A stretch of DNA of 64,000 bases from positions 868,001-932,000 of the forward strand of contig JADJXJ010000001.1 of the NCBI GenBank assembly GCA_016715945.1, given 5' to 3'. The notes under the pieces were generated by a model, which saw only the letters and a program-made list of their open reading frames with translations, was not told the origin of the DNA and did no database searches. The translations under genes were made by a program, and so were the position numbers. Below are positions 10,727 through 20,348 of this stretch, piece by piece. The first letter of the stretch is position 1; each line of letters begins with the position of its first letter. This DNA comes from Bacteroidota bacterium (lineage in GTDB: Bacteria; Bacteroidota; Bacteroidia; Bacteroidales; F082).

Positions 10727-11253
10727 GCCTTTGGCTCCAGCACACGAAACGTGTGGTCGCTGTAAACTAGAATAAGTTTTACAACTTTTGGTTCATCCCC
10801 CTCCTGACGAGGGGGATTTTCTTTTTTGGCCGGCTCATTCAGCACATCCCCGGCCTTTACCTCATGAGCAGCCTGGGGAGCAGGCTGAGAGGCAGCCTGA
10901 ACTTCAGGTTGGGAGCTTACATTTTTAGGTGGATCAGGAGCCTTTTGCTGTTCAGGTTCAGAAAAATCAAACAACGTGCCCTGCACACGAGGCAACTTAG
11001 GCTGTGAAGGATTTGCACCAGCTGCCACCTCCGGTGAAAGGGTGGCCGGACCTTTGCCCAGCAACAACCAGTCGAGGCTAAACTCAGGAAACGATTCCTT
11101 GATTCTAATGATAAACTCAGTTCCCGGTTTGTTGCGCCCCGAAAGTATATGCGAAATGCCCGACCGCTGTATTCCCAGGGTCTCGGCCAGTTGCGTCGCA
11201 TTGATGTTTTTGGTCTTCATCAGATGCACAATGCGGTCTTTGATGTCGTCCAT
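10723..11253 (-). CDS. XRE-family helix-turn-helix regulator with long C-terminal tail
   Basis: 176 residues. The N-terminal HTH (about 5-65: KNINATQLAETLGIQRSGIS, HILSGRNKPG) is clear XRE/Cro-CI type, followed by FPEFSLDWLLLGKGP as in many Bacteroidota regulators. Residues 75-150 are rich in Pro, Gln and Ala and look disordered. A short hydrophobic C-terminal stretch (VVKLILVYSDHTFRVLEP) may be an interaction element. There is no peptidase-like domain. It probably represses itself: a palindromic ACATTTGTA box overlaps its predicted promoter and recurs in the upstream spacer. Confidence 0.85.
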   Translation of the reverse strand: MDDIKDRIVHLMKTKNINATQLAETLGIQRSGISHILSGRNKPGTEFIIRIKESFPEFSLDWLLLGKGPATLSPEVAAGANPSQPKLPRVQGTLFDFSEPEQQKAPDPPKNVSSQPEVQAASQPAPQAAHEVKAGDVLNEPAKKENPPRQEGDEPKVVKLILVYSDHTFRVLEPKA

Positions 11254-11264
11254 TGCTACAAACT

Positions 11265-11600
11265 TAACTTTACAAATGTAGAATTAAAATTGAAGTAAAT
11301 CAACATTTATTAGTTTTACATTTGTAACCTAACGCATATTACCTATCTGAATTGAGCTTTTGTCTAAATAATACTTTTTATATCATTGTTATTCAATAGT
11401 TTATTATCTAATCTAATGTAGTGACATTTTTTGCTGATCAGCTTTCCATAGTTTTAACAAATAATACATATAACCTATTTAATTTGGCTGATTTCGTGTG
11501 TTTTAACTATTATTTTAAAGGATTTTTGAAAAATATACTATATTAGCATGATTTACATTTGTATCAGTAGCTAAATTCTAAATGTTACATATGTATATTG
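11265..11600. promoter_or_regulatory. AT-rich spacer with four TTACA-N2-TGTA boxes
   Basis: The 503-base gap between the XRE gene and the divergent histidine kinase (11254-11756) has no gene I can support. It holds related near-palindromes at 11269-11282, 11314-11329, 11552-11565 and 11583-11597 (forms of TTTACATTTGTA). Each contains or resembles the promoter core TACATTTG, and the first, read on the minus strand, sits about 20 bases before the XRE start codon. They could be XRE operators, promoters, or both. Confidence 0.4.
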
Positions 11601-11756
11601 TAATGTTTTACTGTATGTTAGATGATAGGTTGTTTATTTTTATAAATATGTTTACACATATAACACTGTTGTATTTTGAGCACTTTTCCTGAAGCTGCGA
11701 AGAACTTTACCTACAACTGCTGATATTGATTACCTTTGTTATGAATCAAAAATCAA

Positions 11757-13580
11757 ATGGGCTCATCTCCGTTAAGTGTAATATGGCTGGCGATTGCTGT
11801 TGCCCTTCTGCCCTTTGATGGCCTCATATCGGCCAGGGATACCCTTATTGAATCGGCCAGGCAGCGACCCGACAGCCTTCAGGTGGATTACCTCCTTCAG
11901 GCCGTAGCAAGGCATTACCGGAGCATGCCCGAAGAAGCCCTCAGATGGATTGATGAGGTTGAAAGACAAAGCTTTGCCAGATCAATGCCTGATGCGCGTT
12001 CGCAGGCCTACCGGTTTGCCGGAGCTATTTACAAAAACAAAGGGGATTTTGCCAGGTCCCTCGAATACCATCTTAAGTCGTTAAAAATCAACGATTCGCT
12101 GAATAACAAGGCTGCCCTTGCCACCAATTACAACGACATAGGGATTGTTTACAAAAACCTTGGCGACTACAGGCTTGCACTCGAAGCCTACCAAAAGGCC
12201 AACGCCCTGGTTACAGAGCTGGGACTAAAGAAAGGTATTGTAATGACTTTAAACAATTTAGGGACGATATATGAAGCATTGGGTCAATACGATGATGCCT
12301 TGAAATATTACAACCGGGCATATGCCAAAGCCAAAGAATATGACATCCCCGAAGGATTGTCGGTAGCGCTCAGCAATATTGGCGAGCTATATGCCAACAG
12401 GAACGAACCTCAAACGGCACTGGAATACTTCCGCGAAGCCATCACCATCGACGAGCAAACCGGCGACCTGATAGGTTCGGCCATCACGCGTCTGAACATT
12501 GCGGCAATGCATATCGGGCTGAAGCAGTGGGACAGTGCCCTGATGCATTTTGAAAGGGCACAAAGCATTGCAGAACAGTATAATTCGTACGATTTGCTGA
12601 ATAAAGTTTACAGCGGACTCACACGTTTGTACGAAGCCCGTGGCGACTATCGTAAAGCCCTCGAGATGTATCGGCTTGCCCGCAATGCGCAGGATTCGGT
12701 GTACAATGAGGCAGCGTCGAAGCAATTGGCCGAAATAAAGGCGAGATACGACGACCTGCAGAAAGACCGTGAAATTGAGCAACTTAAATCAGAAAAGCTA
12801 TTCAATGAGCTAACCATACAACAACAGCGCTCCGAAAGGCTCGCACTGATCTTCCTGACCGTTTTTGGAGCCTTGATCGCCTTCATGCTTTATCGCAGGC
12901 AACAGGCCAGACAAGCTGAAAAACATCACCTTGAGCTGATCCGGCAGCGCGATGCGCACCTCTCAGCGCTTGTCGAGGTGCAGGAAAACGAGCGAAAAGA
13001 ACTGGCGAAGGAACTCCACGACGGAGTTGGCCAACTACTCTCAGGGATTAAACTGGGCTTGTCGGCACTTAAATCACAGGTTGAACAACATGGCTATAAC
13101 TTACATAATATCAATGAGATTACCGATGTAGTTGATCAAACTATTACAGAGGTCAGAGGGATTTCGCACCGCATGATGCCCAGGATATTGCAGGAGGAAG
13201 GTTTGGTTCCGGCAATCAGCGATATGCTCGATAAGTCATTCAAATTCAGCAATATCGAATGTGTGTTTGAGCACTTTGGCCTCAAGGACCGTTACCCGGA
13301 AAAGATTGAAATCAGCCTCTACAGGATCTGCCAGGAACTGATCAACAACATCATCAAGCATTCCGGAGCCACCAAAGTAAGCGTGCAACTTGTTCAAAAT
13401 CAAAACTATCTGATACTCTTTGTTGAGGATAACGGACACGGCCTCGCCGGAGATAAAACGGATAAGGGCATCGGTTTGCTCAATATCGCAACCAGGCTCA
13501 AAAACCTGCACGGAGAGTTTATCATGGAGCCGAGTCCGGAGAGTGGATTAACTGCAACTGTAAGAATACCAATTTCTTAG
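11757..13580 (+). CDS. TPR-containing sensor histidine kinase (NarL/LytS-like, HisKA_3)
   Basis: 607 residues with an N-terminal signal/anchor (about 1-26), then five to six tetratricopeptide repeats (about 70-330; for example YNDIGIVYKNLGDYRLALEA and LNNLGTIYEALGQYDDALKY). A transmembrane helix (about 363-383: LALIFLTVFGALIAFMLY) leads to a coiled segment and a HisKA_3 dimerisation domain with His421 in LAKELHDGVGQLLSG. The HATPase at the end has NNIIKHSG, FVEDNGHGL and GIGLLNIATRL. The TPR part should be periplasmic and sense protein or peptide signals. The partner response regulator follows 3 bases downstream. Confidence 0.92.
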   Translation: MGSSPLSVIWLAIAVALLPFDGLISARDTLIESARQRPDSLQVDYLLQAVARHYRSMPEEALRWIDEVERQSFARSMPDARSQAYRFAGAIYKNKGDFARSLEYHLKSLKINDSLNNKAALATNYNDIGIVYKNLGDYRLALEAYQKANALVTELGLKKGIVMTLNNLGTIYEALGQYDDALKYYNRAYAKAKEYDIPEGLSVALSNIGELYANRNEPQTALEYFREAITIDEQTGDLIGSAITRLNIAAMHIGLKQWDSALMHFERAQSIAEQYNSYDLLNKVYSGLTRLYEARGDYRKALEMYRLARNAQDSVYNEAASKQLAEIKARYDDLQKDREIEQLKSEKLFNELTIQQQRSERLALIFLTVFGALIAFMLYRRQQARQAEKHHLELIRQRDAHLSALVEVQENERKELAKELHDGVGQLLSGIKLGLSALKSQVEQHGYNLHNINEITDVVDQTITEVRGISHRMMPRILQEEGLVPAISDMLDKSFKFSNIECVFEHFGLKDRYPEKIEISLYRICQELINNIIKHSGATKVSVQLVQNQNYLILFVEDNGHGLAGDKTDKGIGLLNIATRLKNLHGEFIMEPSPESGLTATVRIPIS

Positions 13581-13583
13581 AAG

Positions 13584-14216
13584 ATGCCAAAGGTCATCAT
13601 TTGCGACGATCATGCCATTGTGAGCGACGGCCTGCGTAGCCTCATCCACACCGAACCGGGCTGGCAGGTCATCACCACCACAAGCAACGGAAGGGAGCTG
13701 CTCGACACCCTGCGCCTGGTAACACCCGACCTTGTGTTGCTCGACGTGGACATGCCTGTGCTCAACGGCTTCGAAACCATGCGCCTGATAAAAGAACAAT
13801 ACCCTGACCTTAAGGTGGTTATACTGACAATGCACAACGAACAAGCCATTGTGCGTCGTTTTGTAAATCTTGGCGCAAAAGGCTACCTGCCAAAAGATTC
13901 CGACCGGACAAGCTTTTTCGATTGCCTGAACAAGGTGATTGCCGGCCAGACCAGCTTTAGCTTTGCTTCATCGGGTAAGATGCCGAATGCGCTGGCAAAT
14001 GAAATTCCACAGGAGGTTCACGTGGGACTGTTGACCGAACGCGAGACTGAGATCTTAAAACTTATCGCCGGGGGTTTCTCCAACAAAGAAATTGCTGACA
14101 AACTTGGCATCAGCCACCGCACCGTGGATACCCACCGCACCAACCTGATGCGCAAACTCGACCTGAACAACACAGCAGCCCTGGTGAGGTACGCGTTCAG
14201 GAACGGACTCATCTGA
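13584..14216 (+). CDS. LuxR/NarL-family response regulator
   Basis: 210 residues. The receiver domain has acidic residues CDDH at about 7-10, phospho-acceptor Asp54 in LVLLDVDMP and the conserved Lys in KGYLPKD. The C-terminal LuxR HTH is LLTERETEILKLIAGGFSNK followed by DKLGISHRTVDTHRTNL. It is co-directional with, and three bases after, the TPR histidine kinase, so the two form one two-component pair. Regulated genes cannot be read from the sequence. Confidence 0.94.
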   Translation: MPKVIICDDHAIVSDGLRSLIHTEPGWQVITTTSNGRELLDTLRLVTPDLVLLDVDMPVLNGFETMRLIKEQYPDLKVVILTMHNEQAIVRRFVNLGAKGYLPKDSDRTSFFDCLNKVIAGQTSFSFASSGKMPNALANEIPQEVHVGLLTERETEILKLIAGGFSNKEIADKLGISHRTVDTHRTNLMRKLDLNNTAALVRYAFRNGLI

Positions 14217-14402
14217 CCAAGCCCTCATCCCTTACTGGTTTCAAAATTTCTGTGTCTTACCCGGACTGAACGTTTTTATGCGATTCTCAGAGAGGAATAC
14301 TTCTTCTGCGAAAAACGTAAAACATTATTAACCAAATACTTTTAAAGAAATACAGGGGTTGTAAACCCAAAGCATTTCTTTTAAAAAAGGCTGAATTTAA
14401 AA

Positions 14403-16064
14403 CTAACGTGTTTTGATCAGCCTGATCTGCTGGTGGCCATCAGGACCGGAGGCCTGGAGGAGGTAGGTGCCAGCCTTCAGTTGTGCAAGCCGCGAGGTGA
14501 GTTGGTCTTTGTTCACGTCAGTGATGGTCATCGAAAGTATCCGGCGGCCGTACAGGTCGGTTAGCACAATGTTGAGCGGGCGCAGTTCGAAAAGGCGGAT
14601 CTGCAGATTGTGGCTGAACGGGTTGGGATAGACAAGCATGAGCCTTGCTTCGTGCAGGCCGGTGTCGATGGAAGTAAGCCAGTCGGCGGCTGCCACAAAA
14701 TCGGGGATGCCATAGCCAAAGGTATAGGAAGGATTGGAGGCAGTGCTCCCGCTTTGCATAATGGCTTGTTTGATCTGAAGGTTGGTGAAATTTGGTTTCA
14801 TCTGCCAGAGGCAGGCCGACATGCCCGCAATGATTGGCGAGGAGAACGATGTGCCGTTGCCAAAGGTGAAGTTGTTGTTCGATCCGGCCAGGGCGGTACC
14901 CTGCCCTTGTGCCATCACATCGGGTTTGATGCGACCGTCGTAAGTAGGCCCGATGCTGCTGAACGAAGCGCGCTGACCGGATGCATTCACCGCACCTATT
15001 GAAAACACATTGAAACCGTCGGCTGGCGCACCTATGTATGGGAAGCTGCTGTTGCTGCCGGAGTTGCCGGCACTGTTCACCACCAGAATTCCTTTGGAAG
15101 CAGCAATGTCGGCCCCGATGGTAACGATGGCTGTCTGTCCGTTCATATGGGTGTAGTCGTGGTTCCACTGCGGCCAGTCGAAATCAATATAGCCAAGCGA
15201 CGAATTGATGATGTCCACCCCCACACTGTCGGCAAACTCAGCCGCTGAAACCCAATTGTATTCTTCGATCAGGTGCTCGCTGAAAACATATTCTGACTTG
15301 AGCAGCCAGAACGATGCTTTGGGAGCAGTGCCAATGAGCTGGCCAGGTCTGTTTGACGCAATGGTGCTCAATACCGCTGTTCCGTGCGTGCTCTCGGAAT
15401 ACACATTTCCGCCGGGGAGGGTAAAGTCTTTTGTACCGAGAATCTGACCGTTGTTGCGGATGCTGTCGAAGGCAATGTGGGTATCCACCCCGGTGAATCC
15501 ACCGTCGAGCAGGGCGATGACCATGCCTTCGCCACGAAACCCGTTGGCATGCAACGGAATGCCATTGATCTGGTTGATCTGATTAAAACCTGTACCATAG
15601 TCATAGAGTCCTGAGCCACTTTTTGGCAAAGCAGGTTGTGCAGCGTCCATAATTTCGACGCCTTCGTCAAAAAGCTTCTTTTTGAGCTCATGCTTCATAG
15701 GTTCCTCTGTCAACATCTTGATGCTCAACACGTAGGGCAGCGCAGCGATGGCATTCAGCACAGACTGGCTCGAGGTTTGAATCGTGACCCCATTGAGCCA
15801 TTTGGTTGGGAAAAGGATGGTGGCACCCGTGGCGGCAACACCGCTCAGGTACTGCGGGTTGACCGGCAGGTCGTTCTCCGAAATGGGGATATTCTGCCTG
15901 ATTCTGCGCTGAATGGCCCGTGGTGTGAGAAATGCCCCCGGATTGTCGATGCTGTATGGAGAGCCGGCTTTGTCGGTAAATTGTACATAATAAGTGTTGG
16001 GTGCAATCTGGGCTTCCAGGCCAAGCATGGCCAGCATCAGAATTAAGGTGAATATCTTCCGCAT
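14403..16064 (-). CDS. Secreted S8 (subtilisin-like) serine peptidase with T9SS sorting domain
   Basis: 553 residues with a signal peptide (about 1-18, ending ALLGLEA-like) and a propeptide-like N-terminus. The peptidase core has the catalytic Asp in VIALLDGGFTGVDTH, His in STHGTAVLSTIA, the oxyanion Asn in VVNSAGNSGS and Ser in GNGTSFSSPIIAGMSA, so all catalytic residues are present. The last 80 or so residues (MLVYPNPFSHNLQIRL to GTYLLQASGPDGHQQIRLIK) form a type A T9SS C-terminal sorting domain, which implies export across the outer membrane by the type IX system. It lies 12 bases after the M1 peptidase gene, a likely two-gene secreted-protease operon. Confidence 0.94.
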   Translation of the reverse strand: MRKIFTLILMLAMLGLEAQIAPNTYYVQFTDKAGSPYSIDNPGAFLTPRAIQRRIRQNIPISENDLPVNPQYLSGVAATGATILFPTKWLNGVTIQTSSQSVLNAIAALPYVLSIKMLTEEPMKHELKKKLFDEGVEIMDAAQPALPKSGSGLYDYGTGFNQINQINGIPLHANGFRGEGMVIALLDGGFTGVDTHIAFDSIRNNGQILGTKDFTLPGGNVYSESTHGTAVLSTIASNRPGQLIGTAPKASFWLLKSEYVFSEHLIEEYNWVSAAEFADSVGVDIINSSLGYIDFDWPQWNHDYTHMNGQTAIVTIGADIAASKGILVVNSAGNSGSNSSFPYIGAPADGFNVFSIGAVNASGQRASFSSIGPTYDGRIKPDVMAQGQGTALAGSNNNFTFGNGTSFSSPIIAGMSACLWQMKPNFTNLQIKQAIMQSGSTASNPSYTFGYGIPDFVAAADWLTSIDTGLHEARLMLVYPNPFSHNLQIRLFELRPLNIVLTDLYGRRILSMTITDVNKDQLTSRLAQLKAGTYLLQASGPDGHQQIRLIKTR

Positions 16065-16076
16065 ATGTTCAAGGCT

Positions 16077-17972
16077 TTAATCAATGTAAATCAATATGTT
16101 GTCTTTTTTGTTCACATCGGGTATCAGGGGATTGCCCAGTTTCACCTCACGTACCGGTTTGTTGCTGCTGATAGGCAACAGGAGCGTAGTGCCATTTTGC
16201 CAAACCCGGGCATCCCGAACGATATCCTCTGTGGTGTCGTCGGCAAATGTAACGGTAATGTGCACAGGAAGAGGCAGTCCTCCGGAATTTTCAACCACCA
16301 CTTCGTTTGCGGGTGTGATTTTGCGCAAAGCGAGGTCGGCATAGGCCGACTGATAGAACCATGGCATAAAAAACCAGCTCAGGTCCTGGTCGGCCACTTT
16401 TTCAAAAGCTGCAAAAAAGTCCAACGGAATAGGATGTTTGCCGTTCCAGGTATGCATATAGTGTTGCAAGGCTTTTCTAAACAACCCGCTTCCAAGGGTT
16501 TGCTCGAGGAAGTAATAGGCCAGAGCTGGTCGCACATAGCTGGCCAGGCGCAGGCTCGGATAATTGGCTGCCATAAACTGGTTAGGAACCATAGGAGGCA
16601 AATCGTTTTCTGTTCCGGCCTGGTTTTCGTAGCCCCGGATGAGCTGCGCAATGTAGTTGTTTGAAGGATAGAGGCTGTCGGTGAGCTTGTGCGGCCAGAG
16701 TGTAGCCCAGCCCTCATCCATCCAGGCGTATTTCTTTTCGTTGGTTCCCATATAAAACGGCATATAGGTATGCGCGATTTCGTGGAAGGTGAGGCTGAAA
16801 TTGCCCTGCTCCTGCGAAGGTGCCCCGTTGATGGCCATCATGGGTGTCTCCATCCCGCCTGCAGCCTTACCGTTATGCATGGTGGTCATGTGAGGATAGG
16901 GAAACGGGATGCCCGGCATTTGTTTCGACATGTATTCGATGCTTAACTGACTGAAATAGGCCACCTTATTCCAATGCCTGGCGCCAGCCGGATAGACTGC
17001 CGAGGCAAGAATATGGTTTCCATCTGCATCCGTCGAAACGGCCACTGCATCCCAAACCAGTCCATGCCCCAGTCCAAAACTGAAATCAGGCACATGCCGT
17101 GCTTCGAAGCGAAATACCTGCGGGGCATGTTTGCGGAACACCTGCTTTTTCCTGTAATCAGCTACATCGATCACGCGCACCACTTCCGTTGAGCTTTCAG
17201 CCTGATGAAGCCTGGCCAGGATGAGGTCCGAAAATACCTCCGTCCTGTTTTGGATCAGTCCGGTTGCCCAGGCTACGTATCCTTTTGGCACTTTAATATT
17301 AATAAGGTAGTCGTTGAAATCGTTGTAAAACTCTACACTGCCTCCGTAGCTGATCATGTCCCAGCCATCAATGTCGTCATACACAGCTACTTGCGGATAC
17401 CAATAAGCCACAAAAACCACCGAATCGCTGTACTTGCCCATGCGGATGGTACGCGTGGCAGGGATAGGCACTTCCCAGCTGATGGATACCACGGTGGAAT
17501 CGCCGGGAAAAACCTTCCGGCCGGTACGAAGTACCAGCTTGGTACCCAGGCGGTTTACTTTGGTCTGGTCGTTCGGATTGATGGTTACCCCATCCCATTG
17601 CAAGGAGTTGATTGTTGTTCCGCTGTGCAGGTCTGGCGTGCCAACGTCCCAGTCGCGGCTGTTGCCCATGCGGAAGATATCCTGATAAAGGTTAAATACC
17701 AGCCTGTCGAGGGTATCCGGACTTTGGTTGAAATAGGTGATGGTCCCCTGCCCTTTCAGCAGCCGCTTTTTCACCGAAACAGACACGTCAAACTGATACC
17801 GGGCATGGTTTTGCCAGTAATTGGGTCCGGGTTCACCGGTGGTGGTTCGGGTACCTTTGGCCAGGGCTTGCTGCCAGTTGCGCGGCAGCGGATAGCTTGT
17901 TGTCTGGCCAACAGCCTGAATAGCAATGATGAGCAATCCGGCCAGCGTTGCGAGTGTAGATTGTCTGGGCAT
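16077..17972 (-). CDS. Secreted M1-family zinc metallopeptidase
   Basis: 631 residues with a signal peptide (about 1-22). An N-terminal beta domain is followed by a thermolysin-like domain with zinc motif HEIAH and the downstream Glu 18 residues later (in YAWMDEG). A GGMETP block replaces the classical GAMEN exopeptidase motif, as in many Bacteroidota M1 proteins. It probably trims peptides in the periplasm or at the cell surface. No T9SS tail is seen. It is the first gene of the unit with the S8 peptidase, so both may be exported for protein degradation. Confidence 0.9.
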   Translation of the reverse strand: MPRQSTLATLAGLLIIAIQAVGQTTSYPLPRNWQQALAKGTRTTTGEPGPNYWQNHARYQFDVSVSVKKRLLKGQGTITYFNQSPDTLDRLVFNLYQDIFRMGNSRDWDVGTPDLHSGTTINSLQWDGVTINPNDQTKVNRLGTKLVLRTGRKVFPGDSTVVSISWEVPIPATRTIRMGKYSDSVVFVAYWYPQVAVYDDIDGWDMISYGGSVEFYNDFNDYLINIKVPKGYVAWATGLIQNRTEVFSDLILARLHQAESSTEVVRVIDVADYRKKQVFRKHAPQVFRFEARHVPDFSFGLGHGLVWDAVAVSTDADGNHILASAVYPAGARHWNKVAYFSQLSIEYMSKQMPGIPFPYPHMTTMHNGKAAGGMETPMMAINGAPSQEQGNFSLTFHEIAHTYMPFYMGTNEKKYAWMDEGWATLWPHKLTDSLYPSNNYIAQLIRGYENQAGTENDLPPMVPNQFMAANYPSLRLASYVRPALAYYFLEQTLGSGLFRKALQHYMHTWNGKHPIPLDFFAAFEKVADQDLSWFFMPWFYQSAYADLALRKITPANEVVVENSGGLPLPVHITVTFADDTTEDIVRDARVWQNGTTLLLPISSNKPVREVKLGNPLIPDVNKKDNILIYID

Positions 17973-17995
17973 GCAATGCTAAGTTTTTGTGCGTT

Positions 17996-18003
17996 CAAAA
18001 GTA
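17996..18003 (-). promoter_or_regulatory. Promoter -7 box TACTTTTG for the M1/S8 protease unit
   Basis: Minus-strand TACTTTTG matches TANNTTTG, 23 bases before the M1 peptidase start. In the same 97-base divergent gap a weaker plus-strand TTACTTTG (18043-18050) may serve the aldehyde dehydrogenase. No firm -33 boxes are visible for either. Confidence 0.4.
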
Positions 18004-18069
18004 GCTCAAATGGAACGCTGACCTCTGGCCGGCAAGTTTTCGTTACTTTGCAGCCAAAAGACGGCCGCA

Positions 18070-19428
18070 ATGAAAAGCATCAACCCCTTCGATGGCAGCC
18101 TGATAGCCGAATACCCTCCGATGAGCGAAGCTGAAATTGCTGACCGGATCGCAGAAACCGACAAGGCTTTTGCTGTCTGGTCGGACATGGAGCTGTCGCG
18201 GAGATCGGTTTTCATGGAGCGACTGGGTGAGCTGTTGGAGCAGGACAAGGAAAAATATGCCCGCATCATCACCGCCGAGATGGGCAAACCCATACGCGAG
18301 GCGCGGACAGAGGTAGCCAAATGTGCCTGGCTATGCAGCCACTTTGCCCGGAACTCGGCAGACTATCTCAGGGACAGGCAGGTGGACACCGAGGCACGTC
18401 GGACGGTGGTGCGATACGAACCCCTTGGGGTGTTGTTTGCCATCATGCCATGGAACTTCCCGTTCTGGCAGGTGATGCGTTTTGCCGTCCCGGCCCTGAT
18501 GGCAGGCAATACGGTTTTGTTCAAGCATGCGCCCAATGTCACCGGCTGCGGGCGTGCAATAACGGAGGCATTTGCCGCTGCAGGATTCCCGCAAGGCGTT
18601 GTATCGCAACTTGTTATGGATGTTGAGCATACCGAAATGGTCATTGCACACGCTGCAGTGCGCGGGGTGAGCATCACCGGAAGCGAGCGGGCCGGACGAA
18701 GCGTGGCTGCACTGGCAGGCAGGCATCTGAAAAAGGTTGCACTGGAACTGGGTGGATCGGATGCCTTTATTGTGTTTCCGGATGCCGAGCTTGGCGATGC
18801 CTGCACCACCGGCATGCGTTCGCGCATGCTCAATGCCGGTCAGGTGTGCATAGCTGCCAAACGCTTCCTGGTTCACGAGGACATATATGACGCATTTGTG
18901 CAACAGCAGCTCGAACTTCTTCAGGCCCTGCAACCCGGCAATCCTATGGACGAACATACTGAGATAGGTCCCATGGCCCGTCCCGATCTGATGCTGACAC
19001 TCACCGAACAGCTCTCTCAGACCCTCTCGGCCGGAGCAAAGCTGAGCTTTGGCGGACGTACCTTTCCGGATTACCCGAATATCTTCATGCCTACATTGGT
19101 CGAAAATGTGCGGCCTGGCATGCGGCTGTGGGACGAAGAAACCTTTGGCCCGGTGATGTGTCTGAGCCGGTTTGGCAGCACCAACGAAGCCATCGCACTG
19201 GCAAATGCGAGTCCCTATGGCCTGGGCGCCTCGGTCTGGACCAGCGATCAGGATCTGGCACAACATGTGGCCATGCGCCTTCAAACCGGAAGCGTATTTG
19301 TAAACAGCCTGGTAAAGTCCGATCCGCGACTGCCCTTTGGCGGCATCAAAAACTCCGGCTTCGGGCGCGAACTGGGCGAAGCTGGTATCAAAGAATTTGT
19401 AAACATAAAAACCTACTGGTATCAATGA
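18070..19428 (+). CDS. NAD(P)-dependent succinate-semialdehyde dehydrogenase family protein
   Basis: A 452-residue aldehyde dehydrogenase. Motifs: MPWNFPFWQVMRFAVPALMA (cofactor pocket and the catalytic Asn), ITGSERAGRSV (NAD-binding turn), Glu in KKVALELGGSDAFIV, and the catalytic Cys in LNAGQVCIAAKRF. The C-terminal LPFGGIKNSGFGRELGEAGI is typical of the succinate-semialdehyde dehydrogenase subgroup (like E. coli Sad/YneI). It would oxidise succinic semialdehyde or a similar short aldehyde in the cytosol. The gene stop overlaps the trmD start as ATGA, so they are translationally coupled; the link seems one of convenience. Confidence 0.9.
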   Translation: MKSINPFDGSLIAEYPPMSEAEIADRIAETDKAFAVWSDMELSRRSVFMERLGELLEQDKEKYARIITAEMGKPIREARTEVAKCAWLCSHFARNSADYLRDRQVDTEARRTVVRYEPLGVLFAIMPWNFPFWQVMRFAVPALMAGNTVLFKHAPNVTGCGRAITEAFAAAGFPQGVVSQLVMDVEHTEMVIAHAAVRGVSITGSERAGRSVAALAGRHLKKVALELGGSDAFIVFPDAELGDACTTGMRSRMLNAGQVCIAAKRFLVHEDIYDAFVQQQLELLQALQPGNPMDEHTEIGPMARPDLMLTLTEQLSQTLSAGAKLSFGGRTFPDYPNIFMPTLVENVRPGMRLWDEETFGPVMCLSRFGSTNEAIALANASPYGLGASVWTSDQDLAQHVAMRLQTGSVFVNSLVKSDPRLPFGGIKNSGFGRELGEAGIKEFVNIKTYWYQ

Positions 19429-20114
19429 TGCATATCGACATCATCACCATATTCCCCGAAATGTTTGATGGCCCCTTCAGCGAGAGCATCATCAAAAGGG
19501 CAATACATAAAGGTCTGGTTAACATCAGCTTGCACAACCTTCGCGACTACACCACCGATAAGCACCACAAGGTGGACGACTACCCTTTTGGCGGCGGAGC
19601 CGGTATGGTGATGATGGTGGAACCTATCGACCGGTGCATCAGTCACCTCAGGTCGCTGCGCAATTACGACGAAGTCATCTATATGAGTCCTGATGGCGTG
19701 TTGCTCAACCAGGGCCTGTGCAACACCCTCTCGTTACGTAAAAACCTCATCCTCCTCTGCGGCCATTACAAAGGGATAGACGAGCGCGTGCGTGAACACC
19801 TGGTTACTATGGAAATTTCCATTGGGGATTATGTGTTGTCGGGGGGTGAGCTGGCTGCAGCTGTACTCACCGACAGCATCGTCAGACTGCTGCCTGGGGT
19901 GCTGGGCGACGAGACCTCAGCGCTTTCGGATTCGTTTCAGGACGGGCTTGTTTCGCCACCTGTCTATACCCGTCCGCGCAACTACAAAGGTTGGGAAGTG
20001 CCGGAGGTGTTGCTCAGCGGCAACGACAAGCGCATCAGCGAATGGCGGCTGCAACAGGCCATCGAGCGCACCAGAAAAAGACGACCCGGGATGATCGGGG
20101 AGAGAGGGGAATAA
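19425..20114 (+). CDS. trmD: tRNA (guanine-N1)-methyltransferase
   Basis: 229 residues from the ATG at 19425; a second ATG follows at once at 19428. TrmD makes m1G37 in tRNAs that read CNN codons and so prevents frameshifting. Family blocks are HIDIITIFPEMFDGPFSESI, YPFGGGAGMVMMVEP, the deep trefoil-knot SAM site (LLCGHYKGIDERV and EISIGDYVLSGGELAAAVL), and RPRNYKGWEVPEVLLSG near the end. Length is slightly short for the family but complete. The usual ribosomal neighbours rimM and rplS are absent. Confidence 0.95.
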   Translation: MMHIDIITIFPEMFDGPFSESIIKRAIHKGLVNISLHNLRDYTTDKHHKVDDYPFGGGAGMVMMVEPIDRCISHLRSLRNYDEVIYMSPDGVLLNQGLCNTLSLRKNLILLCGHYKGIDERVREHLVTMEISIGDYVLSGGELAAAVLTDSIVRLLPGVLGDETSALSDSFQDGLVSPPVYTRPRNYKGWEVPEVLLSGNDKRISEWRLQQAIERTRKRRPGMIGERGE

Positions 20115-20348
20115 GCACCTTTCTTACCTGAACAGGAAATTTGCTGCGCATGGAGCCTTACCCTCAGGCCAGGGTGAAAGTGCATCTATAATCTGGTTTA
20201 CAGAGACTTATGAATTTTTTGGGATGACTCGTTTTGTCGCTCCCATGGGGCGGGCGTGATACAGTCTGCCCCGATTGGCAAAATATTTTCCATCGTGACC
20301 GGACTTGCTGTTCACACAAAAAATCACAACCCCAGATGGCCAGAATAC

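Noticed and set aside
18331..19425. 364-codon minus-strand frame opposite the aldehyde dehydrogenase
   Set aside because: A shadow of a conserved gene with intact catalytic residues on the other strand.
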